From Anaerolineales bacterium (lineage in GTDB: Bacteria > Chloroflexota > Anaerolineae > Anaerolineales > Villigracilaceae), in assembly GCA_028689195.1 (NCBI GenBank), contig JAQTWR010000073.1, positions 1 to 9,702 on the forward strand: a DNA stretch of 9,702 bases, given 5' to 3'. A program made the translations under genes and the position numbers. Within the stretch, counting starts at the first letter, position 1; every line of letters begins with the position of its first letter. Below the pieces are notes generated by a model, which saw only the letters and a list, made by a program, of their open reading frames with translations, was not told where the DNA came from and ran no database searches. Below are positions 1 through 7,914 of this stretch, in pieces.

Positions 1-3000
1 CGGCTTTTTATTGGACGCGAGAAATGCCACGCGCTCGCCGAATTCGCTGTTGAAGCGATTGCTGGCAAGCAAAGCATTTGTATCAGGATCAAACTCCGGC
101 ATGATATGGGCTTGCTGTATATCGCGCAGCGTGCCGAGCACCCATTCGGCATAGTAAGTGACCGTCACGCGGCGCGGGCGATCCCATAGATTTTGTAAAC
201 GCAATTGCACAATTTTGACCGGTGCGTCCGGCGCGACAAACATGCGCAGATTTTGATTCAAGCCATGACTCTGACTCTCGAAGATCGAATAGCCCGCGCC
301 GTGATGAATCACGTGCGTCGTTTTCGCACCGGCAGGCATGGGCGTTGGCGACCAGACCAGCCCGGTTTCTTCATCGCGCAAATACAGCGCTTCACCGGGC
401 ATGTCGGTGACCGGATCATTTCGCCACGGGGTCAGGCGATTCTCTCCGCTGTTCTCCGCCCACGTAGATGCCGAGCCCGACTCGGAAACCAAAAAACCAA
501 ACTGCGGATTGGCGATGATGTTCACCCACGGGTGCGGCGTGTGTTGCCCCGCTGTGAGATGGATAATATATTCTTTGCCGTCTTTGCTGAATCCGCCAAG
601 ACTGTTATCCATTAACAAATCGTTTGGCGGTTGAATCTCTTGCGTTGATTCGGGATTATGTGCTGGCGAAAGCGAAGGCGCGAATCCCGGCAGGCGCGTG
701 GATTGCGTCGTTAAGCGCAGCGCATGTTCAGCCAGTGTGCCATTTTTTTCATCGAGGATAACGCCCGCGACAGTTTCAAATAGGATTTTGCCCGCCTGTG
801 GAAGTTGATCAGTACGCAGCAAAAAAATACCGTCGCGCTGATTCAGCGCAGCGTCTGCGCCCATTCTACGGATTTGACGTTGAATGGCGTTGTGCAAATC
901 AAGTGCGTACCCGGTATCTTCGTCATTCAGAATAACCAAATTAACTATGACGTGGCGGCTGTGCCAGTAATTGAAGGCTTGCAGCGCTTCACGCAGCAGC
1001 GGCGCTTCGCCGTCGCGGACGCGCACCAGCAAAATAGGATAATCGCCAGAGATGCCGAACGCCCACAGGTCAGATTGTCCCTTTATGTTTTGCGCGAGGA
1101 CATGCGGCGCGGCGCGCAATATGCCGGTCGGGTAAAGCAGCGCGGATAAAATCCGTTGGATGTTTTCGACGGCGTAAGCATTCAACCCAAGTTCGAGCAA
1201 TTCATGTTCACTTTGGGAGCGGGCATCATCAAAAGCGCGGTGGACGGATTGTCCGGTCTGGTAATGCGATAATTTCTCCAACGCTTCCGCGCGAGAGGAT
1301 GCCGCGAGAGTCAGGAACGTGACTCTGGCTTTGCCGTGCGGCTTCAAGTCAATATTTTGCGCCAGTGAAAAAATCGGGTCGAGCGTTCCACCGATTGTGC
1401 CTGAAAGATGATCGTTTGGATTCTGCAATGCCAACGGATCGTGCATGGTCCGCGATCTGCCCAAGAATTGCGCGCGGTCACTTTCATGGTCGCCAGTGAT
1501 TTTGCGTCCGGCTTCGATGATCATGGCGTGAATCAGCACAATCGGTTTTTCGTCCGAAGAGCGCGGGCGGCGCTGGAACAGCAGCGCGTTTTCTTTGGGC
1601 AGATATTCGCTCTCAATAAAAAGTTTGTTGAATGCCGGATGCCGATGATCAGTCGCCTGTGTTGCCAGAACCACTTCGCCGAAACTGGTCAATCTCAATT
1701 TGCGCGGATGGTCGCTGTCGTTCAGAATATTCACGCGCCGAATCTCGACTCCGTCCGTGCTGATCGTGATTCCGGTGCGCAGTGAAATGCCATTATCCGA
1801 GCGCTGGAATTCAACCTTATGCGGATAAAACAAAACTTCCTGATGTTCGGTTGAACATCCGACAGGCTGGCAGGTCGTTGACCATAATGCGCCGTTCTCG
1901 CGATCTTGCACGTAAATCCACGTGCCCCACTGATCGAGGGTTGTATCCGCGTGCCAGCGCGTTAGCGCGAATTCGCGCCACTGGCTGAATCCGCCGCCCG
2001 CGTTGCTGATCAGCAGGCTGGTATCTCCCTGCGAAAGCACATGTACCTGCGGAATGGGACTGTCCACCGGCACACGCCACGGCAGACTGGTGACCATACG
2101 CGCGTCTTCGGGCAGGTCAACAGGTTCATCGGGATGAGGATATTCAATGGGCGGGTTTTGCGGAATTTTTTCCTGAAGCAATAGTTCCACGCTTTGGATG
2201 CGCACATCCGCGTGGAAGCGGTTGACCATCACATCGTCCAATAGATAGTTAGCAGCCGCCATCAGAATCATGCCCTGATGATGCGCCATGTAAGATTGCA
2301 CCGTAGCGTATGACTCGCCTTCCGGCAGGCGCGCCTTGGTGTAATCCAGCGCTTCGTAAAAACCGAAACGCCCGAACATATTGAGGCGCTCAAGGTGTGC
2401 CATATTTTCCAATACTGCCTGCGGCTGCAACGAAAGCCCAAGCAGTGACGCGTAAGGAGCGATAACCAGATCGTCGCGCAGTTCACGTTTATAGCCGAGG
2501 TCAGGCACGCCAAACGCCTGATACTGATAATTTTGATTCACGTCGAAAGCAAAGTAACCGGATTCCGAAATGCCCCAGGGAACTTTTTGCTCGCGCCCGT
2601 AACTGATCTGCGCGTCGAGCGCGGCGTAGCAGCTATCCGAGAGAAATGTCCCCGCGTAGTTTTTGGTGAACAGGGTCGGCATGAGATATTCGAACATCGT
2701 GCCGCTCCACGAGAGCAATACCTGCTTGCCGTTGACCTTTGTCACGGGTCGCCCCAAATGCTGCCAATGACTTTGCGGCACATCATTTTTTGCTATCGCG
2801 ATCAAACTCGCAATGCGCGCTTCGGATGCCAGCAGATCGTAATAACTTGGGTCAAGTTGTTCGGTATTGGCGTTGTAACCAATGTGAAAAACCTGTCTGC
2901 GCTCGTTGAACAAAAAGCGGAAATCCATGCCGGTCACAATAGCGCCTGCCTGCTCTGCAATATCGCGAAAGCCGATCAATAGCGGCGTTACGGTCATGCG

Positions 3001-6000
3001 CGCGGTTGATAGATCATCATCCAATTTTTGACGCCATTCACGCGCGGATTCATCTTGCGCGAAAAGATTCAGCGCAGCCTTGATGCGGTCATATACAGCT
3101 GCGGCTTCGCCCAACTTGGGCAACTCAATGGGCAGGCTGGCGCGAAAATCCTGTCCAGCGGGCGTTTGCAGCAACGGCGAATCCATGCGGCTGAGCCACG
3201 GCGCAAATAGATCCAGACTGCGCTGCATATCTTGCAGATGATGCTGCATGAGATCGAGATAGAGTTGCAACTCGGTCAGGGATTCGCGCTGGAGATTTGG
3301 ATGACTCTCCAGAAGTTCGATCAAGCGGCGCGAGACTCTTTCCCAGCCTTCATTGGACAGCCACGCGAGAGTCTTTGTCCACGCCTCGGGCTGATTCTGA
3401 ATGGCGTTCACGCGCTCGTAGATTTGAGTCAATTCAACTTCAAAAGATTCGACGGACGCTTCAGGATTATTTTTTTCCAACGCTTGCAGCGCTTCCGTCA
3501 GAATATCCAGCAGGACGAGCAAACCCTCCCAGCGTTTTTTACTAAACACTGGCGTATTCGTCAGCGCGAGACAACCCTGCTTGAGGGTGATGAGACAAGC
3601 CGCGAGGTTGCCGCTGTCCACAGTGGATACGTAATGCGGCGGCAGCGCGGTCAAGGTCTGCGAGTCGTACCAGTTCAGCAGATGCCCGCGATAATGTTCC
3701 ATCTGTGTCATATTTTCAAAGGTGGAGCGCAAACGGAGCGCGAGCTCGAACAAGCCCATATATCCTAAATCATGAGCCGATAAAGTGGACACGAGAAACA
3801 GACCGATATTGGTCGGCGTGGTGTAATGCGCGATATTGCCGCGCGGCGATTCTTGAAAATGATCGGGTGGCAGCCAATGATCATTGGGTCCCGCGAACTT
3901 CTCGAAGAATGCCCAAGTGCGCCGCGCGAGGCGCAAGACTTGCCTGCGTTGAATCTCCGTGAGCGGCGTGGTGGTGTGAGTCAAAGGTTCGCTGATCAGG
4001 TACGCGATCTGCGGAGCGCTCAGCCAGATGATCAAAATGGGGAGAGCAACCCATAACGCAGGCGGATTAAAAACCGCGATAAAAATCCCCAAGAGGATGG
4101 TGAAGATCAAGCCGCCCATCATCTCGAGCCATGTTTCAAGATTGGGTCTGAGTCCAACAGAACGCGCCGCCTTTGCCGCTGTTGTCCATTGCAGTAAATT
4201 TTTTTTCGCAATCAACAAACGGATCAGCGTTGTGCTAATTGCGCCCAGCATGAGCAATGCTTCATACGGAAGAAAAAGAATAGCAAGCGCCCAGCGTGTG
4301 AGCGGTAGTTGCGTTGATTTTAGAATTTGTTTGAACGGCACATGATTTCGCAAACCATTCCAGCTGTCTTGAAAAATTTGTATCGCAATAAGCAGCGTGG
4401 ATGGCAATAGAACCAGCAGCGTCCATATCATAGGTGAGCCGGGCAGAAACAACCAGCCCGCAGCGAGCAGCGTCAACAACGTAGGCGGCAACAGACTGCG
4501 CCGCAGGTTGTCGAAAATTTTCCATAGATTGATTATGGATAACCGATTGCGCGAAGTCCCGTTTTCGGTGCGAACGATGGGGAACAGCCAAGGGAGTAAT
4601 TGCCAGTCACCGCGAATCCAACGGCGCAGGCGGTGGGCGTACACCAGATAGCGCGACGGATATTCTTCATATAAAACAATATCCGTGACCAGCGCGGCGC
4701 GTCCGTAGATACCTTCAAACAAATCGTGGCTGAGCAAAGTATTCTGGCGTACCTGTCCCGCAAGGCTGCGCTCGAAAGCCGCGACGTCATAAATCCCTTT
4801 ACCGACATAACTGCCTTCGGAAAATAAATCCTGATACACATCCGATACGGCGAAGGAGTATAGGTCAAAGCCTGAGTTCCCCGCGAAGATTTGCGAGAAG
4901 AGCGAACGGTTCGCGCTGGTCGGTTTAATCGCGACGCGCGGTTGCAGCACGGTGTAACCGGCGACAACTGTGCGCCCATCCTCAGAAAATTCCGCGTGGT
5001 TGAGCGGATGCGCGAGGGTGGCGATCAGCCGGTTGGCGCTGCCCTGTGGCAGAGATGTATCCGCGTCGAGCGTGATCACGTATTTGATATCGGACAAAAT
5101 GTCCGCGTCGCCGACCTGAGTTACGTAAGGCGTTTCGCCGAGGTTAAGCAGCAGGCGATTAAAATCCGCGAGCTTGCCGCGCTTGCGTTCCCAGCCCATC
5201 CACACCCCTTCGGACGAATTCCACTGGCGGCGACGATGAAATAAATAAAAAGGAATCGCTCGCGGATATTTTTTGTTAAGGTTCTCGATACCAGCGCTTG
5301 CCAGCGCAAGCAGATGTTCGTCCTCCGGCATATTCTCATTTGGCGCGTCGCCAAAATCGGTCAGCAACGCATAAGTCAGCAGCGGGTCTGGATTGGATAA
5401 ATAATAAAGTTCCAACTCTTGCAAAAGGTGATTGAGCTCGTCGGCGCTTTCCAGCAAGGTTGGAATAACAACCATCGTGCGATTGCCTGCTGGTATGCCT
5501 TCCGAAAAATCCATGCGCGGCAAACTTTGCGGCTTGATGCGATGACTCACATTCCAATTCACGAGGGTAATGGCTGTTTCAAAGGCTAATCCCAAACCAA
5601 GCATGCCGGTGGCGATGAGTTGAGCAAGCGAATCGCCCGAAAGCGTTGTGTATGCCAACAGTCCCAAAACGAACAGCACAGAAAGAATTGCGATGCTGCC
5701 CAAATACGTGACAGTGGGGAACGCAAGCAGCGCGCGTCGTACACGCACGTTTAATTCCGGACGGTAGCCGATGTTGCTTTCAAGCAATGCGCGTCCTGTA
5801 TCTTGAAGATAAAACCCGACATGCGATCTTCGCCCCGCGGTTTTATCTTCCATACGTTGAGAGAATTCAACTGCGGTGCGCGCAACTTCTTCTTCGCTGG
5901 ATTTGGAGTGATGCGCCAACTCCTCGATGACGCTGCGATATCTATTGCGGGTGTCAAAATCCATGCTTGCATAAATCTGTGCGGGATCGTCGCGTAAGAT

Positions 6001-6708
6001 TTTTTCCACAAGGTTGGTCTGCTCGAAAAAATCTTTCCAATTTGTAGCGGCAAGCAGACGCAGGCTGATGAAACAATTGGCGACAATGGTTTCATTTGGC
6101 AATACAGGATAAGCAGATTGCTCCGTGATCTCACTTAAACTTTTAGGCGCTTCCATTCCAGTTAATTCGGCGACAGCGTAAACGAGCTGCTCCAAAATCC
6201 CGATGCGCAGCATGATCGGCAACGCCCAAAGTTCTCCGATCGTCAACGGCGTGATCTGCTGATAATCCTGCACAAAACTGGTGATTTGCGTCAGGTCAAT
6301 TTGACTCTGGCTGAAGCCGATCCACTCCCACGCCAGCGCAAAGACGCGCGGGTGTCCTTGAAATGCAGTCCCGGCGAGTCTTGGCAACTGGCGAAGAAAG
6401 ATGACGGGCAGGTCTTCTTCGATCTGGCGCAAGGTCTGTTTGACGATATAAAAATTATCCAACATCCACTCACCTGCGCGGGACGATTTTCCGGGCAAGT
6501 TGGACGCGGGTGACTTTGTCTTGAAAATGGCATTGGCTTTGCGCAATGCCTGTTCCCAGATTTTCAGCTGTTCCAATAAATCTGTTTTAGGCGACTGAGT
6601 TTTTTCTATCGCGTGCGTTTCCGCCAGCCGGTGCGCGAATTCTCTCAGCCTGTTATCTGCGTTTGGGTTGACTGTTTCAGAAAGAATAGATTGCGGCAAT
6701 GTCTGCAT
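1..6708 (-). CDS. ndvB: Cyclic beta-1,2-glucan synthase (NdvB/ChvB/Cgs type), C-terminus cut by window edge
   Basis: Inner-membrane enzyme that polymerises UDP-glucose into a beta-1,2-glucan, trims it and cyclises it. The frame has no stop for 2236 codons; family members are about 2,800-2,900 residues, so roughly 600 are missing. Seen in order: a family-typical N-terminal domain (RAGEW at 77-81, TPLTIGELW further on); two membrane helices near 333-384; a GT84 glycosyltransferase with DAD at 548-550, SHDLFEG at 660-666 and RLRRW at 693-697, matching (Q/R)xxRW; about five further helices between 739 and 898; a cyclisation domain (GH189 type) from about 930 to 1510 with LPPDHFQ, TPTNIGL, FEY (E1340), WGISES (E1382), GFYEALDY (E1452) and SYMAHHQG; then GH94-like sandwich domains from about 1550 and from about 2030. 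The GH94 catalytic barrel lies beyond the edge. The ATG is three bases after the upstream stop, with no clear Shine-Dalgarno, suggesting coupling. Family assignment is secure; product ring size and linkage are inferred. Confidence 0.93.
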   Translation of the reverse strand, partial: MQTLPQSILSETVNPNADNRLREFAHRLAETHAIEKTQSPKTDLLEQLKIWEQALRKANAIFKTKSPASNLPGKSSRAGEWMLDNFYIVKQTLRQIEEDLPVIFLRQLPRLAGTAFQGHPRVFALAWEWIGFSQSQIDLTQITSFVQDYQQITPLTIGELWALPIMLRIGILEQLVYAVAELTGMEAPKSLSEITEQSAYPVLPNETIVANCFISLRLLAATNWKDFFEQTNLVEKILRDDPAQIYASMDFDTRNRYRSVIEELAHHSKSSEEEVARTAVEFSQRMEDKTAGRRSHVGFYLQDTGRALLESNIGYRPELNVRVRRALLAFPTVTYLGSIAILSVLFVLGLLAYTTLSGDSLAQLIATGMLGLGLAFETAITLVNWNVSHRIKPQSLPRMDFSEGIPAGNRTMVVIPTLLESADELNHLLQELELYYLSNPDPLLTYALLTDFGDAPNENMPEDEHLLALASAGIENLNKKYPRAIPFYLFHRRRQWNSSEGVWMGWERKRGKLADFNRLLLNLGETPYVTQVGDADILSDIKYVITLDADTSLPQGSANRLIATLAHPLNHAEFSEDGRTVVAGYTVLQPRVAIKPTSANRSLFSQIFAGNSGFDLYSFAVSDVYQDLFSEGSYVGKGIYDVAAFERSLAGQVRQNTLLSHDLFEGIYGRAALVTDIVLYEEYPSRYLVYAHRLRRWIRGDWQLLPWLFPIVRTENGTSRNRLSIINLWKIFDNLRRSLLPPTLLTLLAAGWLFLPGSPMIWTLLVLLPSTLLIAIQIFQDSWNGLRNHVPFKQILKSTQLPLTRWALAILFLPYEALLMLGAISTTLIRLLIAKKNLLQWTTAAKAARSVGLRPNLETWLEMMGGLIFTILLGIFIAVFNPPALWVALPILIIWLSAPQIAYLISEPLTHTTTPLTEIQRRQVLRLARRTWAFFEKFAGPNDHWLPPDHFQESPRGNIAHYTTPTNIGLFLVSTLSAHDLGYMGLFELALRLRSTFENMTQMEHYRGHLLNWYDSQTLTALPPHYVSTVDSGNLAACLITLKQGCLALTNTPVFSKKRWEGLLVLLDILTEALQALEKNNPEASVESFEVELTQIYERVNAIQNQPEAWTKTLAWLSNEGWERVSRRLIELLESHPNLQRESLTELQLYLDLMQHHLQDMQRSLDLFAPWLSRMDSPLLQTPAGQDFRASLPIELPKLGEAAAVYDRIKAALNLFAQDESAREWRQKLDDDLSTARMTVTPLLIGFRDIAEQAGAIVTGMDFRFLFNERRQVFHIGYNANTEQLDPSYYDLLASEARIASLIAIAKNDVPQSHWQHLGRPVTKVNGKQVLLSWSGTMFEYLMPTLFTKNYAGTFLSDSCYAALDAQISYGREQKVPWGISESGYFAFDVNQNYQYQAFGVPDLGYKRELRDDLVIAPYASLLGLSLQPQAVLENMAHLERLNMFGRFGFYEALDYTKARLPEGESYATVQSYMAHHQGMILMAAANYLLDDVMVNRFHADVRIQSVELLLQEKIPQNPPIEYPHPDEPVDLPEDARMVTSLPWRVPVDSPIPQVHVLSQGDTSLLISNAGGGFSQWREFALTRWHADTTLDQWGTWIYVQDRENGALWSTTCQPVGCSTEHQEVLFYPHKVEFQRSDNGISLRTGITISTDGVEIRRVNILNDSDHPRKLRLTSFGEVVLATQATDHRHPAFNKLFIESEYLPKENALLFQRRPRSSDEKPIVLIHAMIIEAGRKITGDHESDRAQFLGRSRTMHDPLALQNPNDHLSGTIGGTLDPIFSLAQNIDLKPHGKARVTFLTLAASSRAEALEKLSHYQTGQSVHRAFDDARSQSEHELLELGLNAYAVENIQRILSALLYPTGILRAAPHVLAQNIKGQSDLWAFGISGDYPILLVRVRDGEAPLLREALQAFNYWHSRHVIVNLVILNDEDTGYALDLHNAIQRQIRRMGADAALNQRDGIFLLRTDQLPQAGKILFETVAGVILDEKNGTLAEHALRLTTQSTRLPGFAPSLSPAHNPESTQEIQPPNDLLMDNSLGGFSKDGKEYIIHLTAGQHTPHPWVNIIANPQFGFLVSESGSASTWAENSGENRLTPWRNDPVTDMPGEALYLRDEETGLVWSPTPMPAGAKTTHVIHHGAGYSIFESQSHGLNQNLRMFVAPDAPVKIVQLRLQNLWDRPRRVTVTYYAEWVLGTLRDIQQAHIMPEFDPDTNALLASNRFNSEFGERVAFLASNKKP

Positions 6709-6711
6709 ACG

Positions 6712-7659
6712 TTAACGCTCTGCGCGTTCTCTTGATGACCCGTCTGACTCTTTTCTGGCGGGCAGGTCTTGCACGATCAGGAGCGGCGCTTTGCCATACA
6801 AAATAAAATTGTTGACCGTGCTACCGTAGGGCCATTGGTGATTTCCTGAATAACCATGCGCGCTCAGCGCGACCAGATCAATATGTTCCTGCTCCGCCAC
6901 GCGATGCAACTCAGCGGCGGCATTGTTACCGGTAATGAGATGAGTTTGAACAGTCACGCCTTCCAGAACCGAACGCGATTTCACCTGTTCAAGATACCGT
7001 TCCGCCTCTTCGCGATTCCGCGCTACAACGCGATTCGCCAGGTCAAGATCCTCAGCCGTCGGGGGCATTTGCCGCGCCATCTCCGGTGTTTGGATCACCT
7101 GCACGAGATGGATTTTCGATTTATGAATCCGCACCAATTGCGTGACGATGGGCAAAACATGTTCCGCGCGCTGGGAGCCATCCAGTGGAACTAGAATGCG
7201 CTGGTAATTCGGGGTCTCCGATTCACAGGAAGCATGTGCCCGAATAATCAGCAGTGAAGTCTGCGCGCTGAGGATGATCTTTTGCGTAATGCTGCTGATA
7301 CCCCATTGAGTCACACCGTTGCGCCCGTGGCTGCTCAGTACAATTAATTTCATCCCCTGATTTTGGGCGTACTCCGTAATGCCTTCCGCCACCAAGCCTT
7401 CGAGTACCGCTGTCTGTGCCCGAAGTCCCGACTCTTGAAAGCGCGCCTTTATCTTTTCCAGATAGAGAGCCGCCTTGGTTTTATTGATCTGCCAGTTGAC
7501 CAGGTCAAACAATTGTCCCGACGGAATTGCCTGATTTTTTTCCAGCATTCTAAGCAGCGTGACCTCCGCGTCAAAAGAGCGCGCGATGGCAGTGATATGG
7601 GGTAGAACACACTCGGCTAGTTGAGAACCGTCCAGCGGGACGAGAATGAGATCGAACAT
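6712..7659 (-). CDS. Universal stress protein with two UspA domains
   Basis: A 315-residue cytoplasmic protein made of two fused UspA folds, probably a nucleotide-binding stress or energy sensor. Each half opens with the same strand and loop: ILVPLDGSQ-AE-VLP occurs near residue 5 and again near 155. The family ATP-binding loop is Gx2Gx9G(S/T). The second half has SAHG, nine residues, then GST, so it is nearly canonical. The first half has SSHG, nine residues, then SS, so the second glycine position is lost; it may bind nucleotide poorly. The C-terminus is a short charged tail (KESDGSSRERAER). I chose the ATG at 7659 over an in-frame TTG at 7674 because AAAGGA sits six bases before it and the TTG codon overlaps that site. 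It ends three bases before the glucan synthase start, so the two genes are almost certainly co-transcribed. Which stress it responds to cannot be read from the sequence. Confidence 0.93.
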   Translation of the reverse strand: MFDLILVPLDGSQLAECVLPHITAIARSFDAEVTLLRMLEKNQAIPSGQLFDLVNWQINKTKAALYLEKIKARFQESGLRAQTAVLEGLVAEGITEYAQNQGMKLIVLSSHGRNGVTQWGISSITQKIILSAQTSLLIIRAHASCESETPNYQRILVPLDGSQRAEHVLPIVTQLVRIHKSKIHLVQVIQTPEMARQMPPTAEDLDLANRVVARNREEAERYLEQVKSRSVLEGVTVQTHLITGNNAAAELHRVAEQEHIDLVALSAHGYSGNHQWPYGSTVNNFILYGKAPLLIVQDLPARKESDGSSRERAER

Positions 7660-7665
7660 GGTTAA

Positions 7666-7672
7666 TCCTTTC
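7666..7672 (-). promoter_or_regulatory. Ribosome binding site of the universal stress protein gene
   Basis: GAAAGGA on the minus strand, six bases (TTAACC) before the ATG at 7659. It is the clearest Shine-Dalgarno in the window and decides the start. The TTG at 7674 would begin inside this site and has no ribosome site of its own. Confidence 0.75.
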
Positions 7673-7682
7673 AAGTTTTAGA

Positions 7683-7701
7683 CACTGGGAAAACCACAGT
7701 G
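7683..7701 (-). other. Small hairpin in the leader of the stress-protein gene
   Basis: On the minus strand, CACTGTGG-TTTT-CCCAGTG folds into a seven-pair stem with one bulged T and a TTTT loop. It lies 11 bases before the ribosome site, inside the inferred 5' leader. No T-run follows it in the direction of transcription, so it does not look like an intrinsic terminator. It may affect leader stability or ribosome access, or be chance; this is inference from base pairing only. Confidence 0.35.
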
Positions 7702-7752
7702 ATGTAAGCATAGGCTGACTCGACGCGCAAATAGGCATCAGCACTTAATTTT

Positions 7753-7783
7753 ATAATAAGCGCTTCCTAGCTACATCCGTCAG
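7753..7783 (-). promoter_or_regulatory. Candidate promoter for the stress-protein/glucan-synthase operon
   Basis: This is the only AT-rich island in the region. On the minus strand CTGACG (7783-7778, four of six matches to TTGACA) is followed after 19 bases by TATTAT (7758-7753, five of six matches to TATAAT). The spacing is longer than the ideal 17. It would give a leader of roughly 85 bases before the ATG at 7659. The placement makes sense for a promoter of the two-gene unit, but the match is weak. Confidence 0.3.
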
Positions 7784-7823
7784 ATGGGGAGTCTTTATCT
7801 CCGCCAGTTGGGGGAGATGGGGA
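7782..7823. repeat. Pair of 9-bp direct repeats (AGATGGGGA) upstream of the stress-protein gene
   Basis: AGATGGGGA occurs on the plus strand at 7782-7790 and again at 7815-7823, a period of 33 bases, about three helical turns. The first copy abuts and partly overlaps the candidate -35 region. Such same-face spacing could suit an activator or repressor binding as a pair. With only two copies, chance is a real alternative. Confidence 0.35.
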
Positions 7824-7914
7824 TCAGTGGCGGTTTTTGTGCGAGATGCTCATCAGCCAGTCTTGCACGCTAAAGGACTCTTTATTCAAAGGTTTCAAGC
7901 GCGTGTAGATTCCG
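7824..7914 (-). pseudogene. Out-of-frame tail that would extend the preceding gene
   Basis: Downstream of the stop of the 259-residue protein, a second minus-strand frame is open from at least 8021 to a TGA at 7824-7826 and so overlaps the end of that gene. Past the GC tract it reads ARARIMQPDGIYTRL, then a hydrophilic tail ending SISHKNRH. Inserting two bases in the GC tract joins it to the upstream gene as a 290-residue protein; removing one gives 289. I do not clearly recognise the tail as part of the phosphotransferase family, so it may be genuine lost C-terminus or simply open sequence. Confidence 0.35.

Noticed and set aside
205..4651. Many plus-strand open frames of 60-178 codons opposite the glucan synthase
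   Set aside because: They lie antisense to an uninterrupted 2236-codon frame with full family motifs, show no recognisable domains and overlap one another. They are shadows of a GC-rich coding strand.
7674..7674. TTG as the start of the universal stress protein
   Set aside because: It overlaps the Shine-Dalgarno of the ATG at 7659 and would add residues before the conserved FDLILVPLDGS opening.
7752..7757. Perfect plus-strand TATAAT
   Set aside because: No plus-strand gene follows and no -35 element was identified with it. It is the reverse side of the AT-rich island considered for the minus-strand promoter.
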